Assembly: GCA_003695215.1 (NCBI GenBank) | Contig: RFIM01000219.1 | Location: 1 to 17,535, forward strand | Direction: 5' to 3' | Source of the DNA: Chloroflexota bacterium | Lineage (GTDB): Bacteria; Chloroflexota; Anaerolineae; Aggregatilineales; UBA2796 | Length of the DNA: 17,535 bases | Shown here: positions 13,275 through 17,535 of the stretch, piece after piece | How positions within the stretch are numbered: position 1 is the first letter of the stretch | How the letters are laid out: each line of letters opens with the position of its first letter | Translations under genes and position numbers: made by a program | Notes under the pieces: model-generated | What the model was told of the DNA's origin: nothing | Databases searched by the model: none | The model's input: the letters and a program-made list of their open reading frames with translations, nothing else

Positions 13275-14849
13275 TTACTTGCTGACGCCTGCGAACTCGG
13301 TCAGGTAGACTGGATGGAAGACGTAGCCTTGGATGTTGCTGCGCAGCACGTCGATATACTGCTCTTGCAGCAGCGGAATGAAGACGGCCGCCTCGACGTG
13401 CGCCTTGACATACTCAGTCAGCAGGCGCTCGCGCACCATTGGATCGCGCTCAGCAGCGATTTGATCGGCCAGCTCGGCAATTTTCGGGATGTCCATGCGC
13501 AAGCGCCGCGAGACGCCGCTATCCGCCTTGCTGAAGAAGGCTGTCCACATGGTCGCATCAAGATAGTCGGGCGTCCAAGCGCTGATGACCATTGGCAGTT
13601 CCTGAGCGCGGAAAGCCGTCAGGAAGTTCGCCGTGGTCTGCTGATCGATCTCCAGCTGAATGCCGACTTCGGCGAGATCGGCTTGAATCTTCGCGGCGAT
13701 GACTTCACGCGGCACGCCTGCCGTCGAGCCGCCGCCGATATGCAGCTTCATCGAGAAGCCATTGCCGTGGCCGGCCTCTGCCAGGAGCGTTTTCGCCTTT
13801 TCCAAGTCGCGCGTGTAGCGCAGGCTCGGATCAGAGCCGGCAATGCCGAGCGGCAACATCGCCGCCGGACGATCAGCAAAGCCACCCGTCAAGGCGATTA
13901 TGCCATCATAGTCAATGGCATGGGCAATGGCTTGGCGCACGCGCGCATCGCTGATCGGCAAATTGAAGTAATCGCTAGGCGAGATGCCCAAGTACAGCAA
14001 GTTGAGCGTCTGACCGATGTTGAGCTTGAGCTCGGCATTGTTGCGCGCTTGTTCGGCTGTATCGGCATCCACACCGAGCGCGATATCGGCATCGCCACGC
14101 GCCACCAGCTGCAGCGCGCTGGCTGCGTCGTTGGTCACGCGCAAAGTGATGCCTTCCAAGGCCACCGGGCCGCGCCAGTAGTTCTCGTTGCGCACCATGA
14201 CGATCTCGCTATTGGGCGACCAGCGCTTCAAGATGAACGGGCCCGAGCCAGCCGAGTTCTGATCGAGCCAGTCCTTAGCCGCGTCGGTTTGGTCGGCGTC
14301 AGGCGCGTCAGTGCCGCCATTGGCAACCACGACTGCCTTCTCCAAAATGCTGAGGGCCGGCGCCGTCACTACGCTGGCGAAAGCAGGCTGTGGCGACTCA
14401 AGCGTCACCTTGACAGTGCGATCGTCCACCACTTCGATGCTCTTGAAGCCGAAGTCGGTCAGGTAAGATGAAGGATTGCCCTTGAGGTTGAGCAAGCGCG
14501 TCCAGGAGAAGCGCACATCCTCAGCTGTGACGGGATTGCCGCTGGCAAACTTCGCGTTCGGATTCAAGACAAAGGTATATTCTAAGCCATCTTCTGAAAT
14601 GCTGTAGCTCTCAGCCAAGCCTGGCACGATTTTCGAGAGATCGTCGGCGTTGATGTTGAGCAGCGTTTCGTAGGTCGCATGATGGACGATCAAGTTCGTA
14701 GTCTCGAAGGCGCGTCCAGGATCAAGCGTGATCACGTCAGTGAAGCGCCCAGCCACGATCAGAGCGTTGCTTTGTGCCTGCGCAGGCATCTGAATGGCAA
14801 AGGCAAAAGCGAGGCTGAGAGCCAGTAAAACGACTAGTAAACGGCGCAT
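13275..14849 (-). CDS. Extracellular solute-binding protein family 5 (peptide/nickel type)
   Basis: The 524-residue product is the receptor of the peptide ABC system. The signal peptide is residues 1-25 (MRRLLVVLLALSLAFAF, cleavage AQA-Q), again without a lipobox cysteine. The family 5 signature lies at about 74-119: IVPGLAESYSISEDGLEYTF, NAKFASGNPVTAEDVRFSW. Further family hallmarks are DARVRQAIAHAIDYDGI and LEKAKTLLAEAGHGNGFSMK. The length is normal for OppA/DppA. The start at 14849 has AAGGAAG 8 nt upstream; an in-frame ATG 21 codons earlier (14912) lies within the promoter and would add a charged leader. It is the first gene of the operon with two permeases and the MocR regulator. Family 5 receptors bind peptides, but also nickel chelates, haem or sugars, so the cargo is open. 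A long open frame on the opposite strand is only a shadow of this gene. Confidence 0.94.
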   Translation of the reverse strand: MRRLLVVLLALSLAFAFAIQMPAQAQSNALIVAGRFTDVITLDPGRAFETTNLIVHHATYETLLNINADDLSKIVPGLAESYSISEDGLEYTFVLNPNAKFASGNPVTAEDVRFSWTRLLNLKGNPSSYLTDFGFKSIEVVDDRTVKVTLESPQPAFASVVTAPALSILEKAVVVANGGTDAPDADQTDAAKDWLDQNSAGSGPFILKRWSPNSEIVMVRNENYWRGPVALEGITLRVTNDAASALQLVARGDADIALGVDADTAEQARNNAELKLNIGQTLNLLYLGISPSDYFNLPISDARVRQAIAHAIDYDGIIALTGGFADRPAAMLPLGIAGSDPSLRYTRDLEKAKTLLAEAGHGNGFSMKLHIGGGSTAGVPREVIAAKIQADLAEVGIQLEIDQQTTANFLTAFRAQELPMVISAWTPDYLDATMWTAFFSKADSGVSRRLRMDIPKIAELADQIAAERDPMVRERLLTEYVKAHVEAAVFIPLLQEQYIDVLRSNIQGYVFHPVYLTEFAGVSK

Positions 14850-14850
14850 A

Positions 14851-14865
14851 AAAGGAACTTCCTTT
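14851..14865 (-). promoter_or_regulatory. Palindrome over the ribosome binding site of the binding-protein gene
   Basis: On the minus strand AAAGGAA, one base, then TTCCTTT, immediately before the ATG. In RNA, AAAGGA and UCCUUU could pair around a 3-nt loop and hide the Shine-Dalgarno. The symmetry is seen; a role in translation control is inference, and the A/U-rich 6-bp stem would be weak. Confidence 0.4.
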
Positions 14866-14892
14866 GTGTGAAGATCGGACGACCGCCGCACA

Positions 14893-14920
14893 ATTGTACA
14901 GCGCATTGGCATTTTGCCAA
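14893..14920 (-). promoter_or_regulatory. Sigma70-type promoter of the peptide-transport operon
   Basis: On the minus strand TTGGCA (complement of 14915-14920; 5/6 to TTGACA) is 16 bp from TACAAT (complement of 14893-14898; 5/6 to TATAAT). Initiation would fall near 14886, leaving a leader of about 37 bases before the ATG at 14849. This is the best promoter match I see in the window. Confidence 0.6.
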
Positions 14921-14921
14921 T
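14905..14921. promoter_or_regulatory. Operator-like palindrome overlapping the -35 box
   Basis: ATTGGCA (14905-14911), TTT, TGCCAAT (14915-14921) is a perfect 7-bp inverted repeat that includes the -35 hexamer of the peptide operon. CAATTGTA also occurs twice nearby (14891-14898 and 14918-14925), once over the -10 and once over the -35. A dimeric regulator bound here would block RNA polymerase. The MocR-type protein at the end of the operon and the divergent kinase hybrid are possible but unproven controllers. Confidence 0.45.
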
Positions 14922-15034
14922 TGTAAGGTTGAACAGATAGCTGCTCAGCGCAGCCTGAGGCCCGTTGATGACTCGAAGGTATCACAGACCTAGAGAAGAC
15001 CTTGATAAATGCGCTGTGCCGCGCCACTTGGCAT

Positions 15035-15040
15035 TATAAT
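15035..15040 (+). promoter_or_regulatory. Perfect -10 hexamer upstream of the receiver-kinase gene
   Basis: TATAAT at 15035-15040 matches the sigma70 -10 consensus fully, but the -35 position (about 15012-15017) has no match, so an activator or weak basal expression would be expected. Transcription would start near 15047, about 48 bases before the ATG. Confidence 0.35.
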
Positions 15041-15094
15041 ATCTTACAGGCGCGCATGAAGGACAATCGTAAATACCTACGGGAGATGTGTCAA

Positions 15095-16210
15095 ATGACA
15101 GCGACTATTTTGGTCTTGGAAGATGATCAGCCGCTCATGGAAGGCATTCGAGACATGCTCGAATTGCAAGGCTATCAGATTCTGACCGCCACCAACGGCT
15201 TGGAAGGTTTGCGCGTCCTACAGAGCAGCCCGAAGCCGCCCGATCTGATCATCTCCGATATCATGATGCCCGAGATGAACGGCTACCAGTTCCTGGAAGC
15301 TGTGCAGAACAATCCGAGGTGGGTGGATATTCCCTTCATCTTTCTGACGGCAAAGGGCGAGAAGGAAGATGTGCGCGAAGGGCGCTTATTGGGCGCTGAT
15401 GACTACGTGATCAAGCCATTTGAGGCTGAGGACTTGGTCGTGCGCATTGCCTCGAAGTTGCGGCGGCATCGCCAGCTGCGCCAGACCCAAGAATCGCGCT
15501 TGACAGATATCAAGCGGCGCATCTTGAGCGTGATTCACCACGAGTTTCGCACGCCACTGACGTACGTCGTCGCCTACTCCGATTTGCTGGAGAGCGACGT
15601 ATCGAATATGTCGCTCGCGGAGATCAAGGAATTCTTGAACGGCGTGAACAGCGGCGCGCAGCGCTTGCGCCGCCTGGTGGAGAACTTCGTCTTGCTGGTC
15701 GAGCTGGAGACAGGCGAGGTGGCGGCGACTTTCGCTTGGCGCAAGCGCCCGATCACCGATGTGGCGAGCATTTTCAGCGCCGCGCAGGAGAGTGTGCGGC
15801 AAGCGCTGGAGACCTTGAATGTCAGGTTGCAAGTTGTGTTGCCAGAGGCTTTGCCGCCGCTGATCGGCGATGCCGAGTACCTGAAAGTTGTGCTGATACG
15901 CCTGCTGGATAACGCCATCAAGTTCAGCGATAAGCCGAATGCTGAAGTCACGCTTTCGGCCTCATATGATGAGCGCTATGTTTATTTCCACGTGACCGAT
16001 CGCGGGCGCGGCATCCCAGCTGAGGAGATACCGCACATTTTCGAGCTGTTTTACCAAGTTGACCGACGTCGGTTCGAAGATCAAGGCACGGGCGCAGGCT
16101 TGGCGATTGTCAAGGGCATTGTGGAGCTGCACGGCGGTACCATCAATGTGCGCAGCGTGCCGAGCGAAGGCTCGACTTTCACAATCGGCATTCCACGCGC
16201 AAAGAACTAG
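15095..16210 (+). CDS. Soluble hybrid: N-terminal receiver domain fused to histidine kinase
   Basis: The 371-residue protein has no signal peptide or membrane helix. Residues 1-125 are a receiver domain: acidic pair D10-D11, phosphoacceptor D55 in LIISDIMMPEMNG, T85 and K107 in DDYVIKPFE. Residues about 138-205 are a HisKA dimerisation region with His149 in the H-box HHEFRTPL. Residues about 255-368 are the ATPase domain, with N-box N273 in RLLDNAIKFS, G1 DRGRGIP (302-308), F-box IFELFYQVD and G2 GTGAGL (331-336). All catalytic residues are intact. The receiver-first order suggests the kinase is switched by phosphorylation from another kinase, in a phosphorelay; the final target is unknown. 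I chose the ATG at 15095 (GGGAG upstream, start of the receiver beta-strand) over in-frame ATGs at 15056 and 15086. It diverges from the peptide operon and its stop overlaps the recF stop. Confidence 0.92.
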   Translation: MTATILVLEDDQPLMEGIRDMLELQGYQILTATNGLEGLRVLQSSPKPPDLIISDIMMPEMNGYQFLEAVQNNPRWVDIPFIFLTAKGEKEDVREGRLLGADDYVIKPFEAEDLVVRIASKLRRHRQLRQTQESRLTDIKRRILSVIHHEFRTPLTYVVAYSDLLESDVSNMSLAEIKEFLNGVNSGAQRLRRLVENFVLLVELETGEVAATFAWRKRPITDVASIFSAAQESVRQALETLNVRLQVVLPEALPPLIGDAEYLKVVLIRLLDNAIKFSDKPNAEVTLSASYDERYVYFHVTDRGRGIPAEEIPHIFELFYQVDRRRFEDQGTGAGLAIVKGIVELHGGTINVRSVPSEGSTFTIGIPRAKN

Positions 16211-17406
16211 GGTGTAGGCAGGATTTGCCCGCTGCGCACCTGCCAAATTGCCGCTTTTTGCAAGAAGGCAGGCGTGAACATCTCAGGCTCGGTTGTGGTC
16301 AGCAGCGCTTGCGAAGCTGTTTGAATGCGCTCCAGCAGGAAGGCGCGCCGTTGTGCATCCAGCTCTGCGATGAATTCATCCAATAGCAGCACAGGCTCAT
16401 CTTGCGTCACTTGGCGCATCCAGGCTTGCTCTGCCAACTTCAGCGCCAAGACGGCTGTGCGCGCCTGGCCGCGCGAGCCGTACAAGCCTAGATCGCGCCC
16501 GTTGACCAAAAAGCGCAGTTCGTCGCGTTGCGGGCCGATCAGGGTGATGCCGCGCGCGATTTCCTCGCGCTGATTCTGCGCCAGGGCCTTGCGCAGCTGC
16601 GGCGCGATCTCGTTCGGCGCCAACAAGTGATGCAAATCTAAGCCTGGCACGTTGAAGGCCAGCTGACCGTCGTTGCGCGCCGTCGGCGTGAAGCCTGGCA
16701 GGTAGTGCAGCGTCAAGCGCTCTGTATCGTCGGTCAGTTGGCGATGAATATCAGCGGCCAAAAGCTCTAGGTCGCGCAGAAGGCGCTGCCTGCCGGCAAT
16801 CAGCACGCTGCCAGACTCAACGAACTGCTCGTCCCAGTAGGCAAGTTCGCGTGGCTTAGCGCGTTGCTCGGCGATTTGGCGCAAGAGCGCGTTGCGCTGC
16901 GTCAAGGCTTTGTCGAAGGTTTGGAGCGCAGCCGCGTAGCGCGGATCGGTCTGAGCGAGCGCGATGTTCAGGTAGCGACGTCGATCCACAGGCGCGCCTT
17001 CGATGAGCGCCAAATCCTGTGGCAGGAACAGCACTACATTCAGGATGCCCATTAAGTCCAGCACGCGCTTTCTAGCGCCGTTCACACGGATTTCCTTGCG
17101 GAAGGCGCCGTTTTCGTTCTCTTTGTAGATGGTGATATCTAGGCGCGTCAGGTCGCTGTGGCGGCTGCATAGCTCAGCGCTGATGCGGATGAAGGGCAGG
17201 ATTTCGCTCTCGGCGCGCCAATTCAGCAGCTGGCGATCGGAAGTCGTCCAAGGCGAGCGCCCTGTGGCCAGGTAGTAAATCGCTTCCAGCAGGCTAGTCT
17301 TGCCTTGCGCATTGGCACCACACAGCAGGACCATGCCTTCGGGCATGGGCAGCTCCAGGCGCGCGTAGCTGCGGAAATTTGTGAGCGAGAGATGCAACAG
17401 GCGCAT
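16207..17406 (-). CDS. recF: DNA replication and repair protein RecF
   Basis: This 399-residue SMC/ABC-type ATPase of the RecFOR pathway helps load RecA at single-strand gaps. Seen: N-terminal LTNFRSY (8-14), Walker A GANAQGKTS (30-38), the RecF-specific stretch LPQDLALIEGAPVDRRRYLN (128-147), a helical arm region (about 155-285), GPQRDEL (291-297), signature YGSRGQART (309-317), Walker B VLLLDEF (339-345) and D-loop AELD (347-350). The length is slightly above the usual 360-375 residues. The start has no good Shine-Dalgarno but lies 3 bp after the stop of the preceding gene, suggesting translational coupling. The last four bases (CTAG) are shared with the stop of the convergent kinase gene. 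The preceding gene's visible end does not look like DnaN, so the common dnaA-dnaN-recF order is not supported here. Confidence 0.95.
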   Translation of the reverse strand: MRLLHLSLTNFRSYARLELPMPEGMVLLCGANAQGKTSLLEAIYYLATGRSPWTTSDRQLLNWRAESEILPFIRISAELCSRHSDLTRLDITIYKENENGAFRKEIRVNGARKRVLDLMGILNVVLFLPQDLALIEGAPVDRRRYLNIALAQTDPRYAAALQTFDKALTQRNALLRQIAEQRAKPRELAYWDEQFVESGSVLIAGRQRLLRDLELLAADIHRQLTDDTERLTLHYLPGFTPTARNDGQLAFNVPGLDLHHLLAPNEIAPQLRKALAQNQREEIARGITLIGPQRDELRFLVNGRDLGLYGSRGQARTAVLALKLAEQAWMRQVTQDEPVLLLDEFIAELDAQRRAFLLERIQTASQALLTTTEPEMFTPAFLQKAAIWQVRSGQILPTP

Positions 17407-17409
17407 GGT

Positions 17410-17535
17410 CTAAGGCTGCAGCAGGCGGATCGAATTGACGACGGGCAGGAAGACGCTCGATTCGTAAGCGCGGAAGAACTGGGCCTCAGCTTGAGCGCCG
17501 ATGTAGAGCCAACGTTCGTCAGGCAAGCGCATCAA
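17410..17535 (-). CDS. C-terminal end of an unidentified protein upstream of recF
   Basis: An open frame on the minus strand enters from the window edge and ends at TAG (17410-17412), giving 41 visible residues beginning LMRLPDERWLYIGAQAEA and ending FLPVVNSIRLLQP. There is no membrane segment. The ending F-x-x-x-x-x-S-I-R is reminiscent of the last strand-helix of PsbP/DUF1795-like secreted domains, but 41 residues are too few to assign it. It does not resemble the end of DnaN. The stop is 3 bp before the recF start, so the two are probably one transcription unit. Confidence 0.55.
   Translation of the reverse strand: MMRLPDERWLYIGAQAEAQFFRAYESSVFLPVVNSIRLLQP

Noticed and set aside
13065..14471. 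Long (468-codon) plus-strand open frame
   Set aside because: It is antisense to the family 5 binding protein and OppB-type genes, both with strong family motifs, and its translation is low-complexity with no domain. It is a shadow of GC-rich codon use.
14850..14912. Longer N-terminus for the peptide-binding protein
   Set aside because: The extra 21 residues are charged, precede a normal signal peptide and overlap the likely promoter.
1..17535. CRISPR array, tRNA/rRNA gene, insertion sequence or prophage
   Set aside because: I saw no regularly spaced repeats, no tRNA-like cloverleaf, no transposase or integrase and no terminal inverted repeats with target duplications.

Overview
The window is typical bacterial chromosome: dense genes, short spacers, Shine-Dalgarno sites and stop/start overlaps. 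The usage rich in GCGC and AGC, the fasciclin (FAS1) domain fused to a phosphate-binding protein, and soluble regulator-kinase hybrids suggest an environmental Chloroflexota-type bacterium, possibly Anaerolineae. That placement is inference from gene style; no rRNA or marker gene is present to fix it.

Layout. (1) 1-1586, plus strand: the end of an MFS exporter, then a secreted protein of three META domains and a clear intrinsic terminator. (2) 1587-7670, plus strand: a complete high-affinity phosphate transporter, pstS-pstC-pstA-pstB, ending at a symmetrical hairpin and without phoU. (3) 7671-9590, minus strand: a DUF1232 membrane protein, an alpha/beta-hydrolase (carboxylesterase type) and an unidentified protein with a TerB-like C-terminus, the last partly encoded in strikingly AT-rich DNA that continues into a 309-bp gene-free stretch. 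(4) 9900-14849, minus strand: a peptide/dipeptide-type ABC operon (binding protein, two permeases, no ATPase) ending in an overlapping MocR/GntR-aminotransferase regulator. (5) 15095-16210, plus strand: a soluble receiver-histidine kinase hybrid divergent from the peptide operon. (6) 16207-17535, minus strand: recF preceded by the C-terminal end of an unidentified protein.

The most unusual part is the phosphate transporter. Its ATPase is ordinary, but every component with an extracytoplasmic face is enlarged. PstS has an N-terminal FAS1 adhesion domain and no lipobox. PstC has a roughly 65-residue insertion between its first two membrane helices. PstA is 796 residues instead of about 300, with four extra N-terminal membrane segments and a roughly 270-residue extracytoplasmic loop built from degenerate repeats. 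These additions may form an envelope-anchored docking structure for the binding protein; that function is inference.

Regulatory features include two mutually exclusive hairpins in the pstS leader, an inter-cistronic hairpin after each binding-protein gene (pstS/pstC and the peptide operon), and a good sigma70-type promoter whose -35 box lies in a perfect palindrome upstream of the peptide-binding protein gene.
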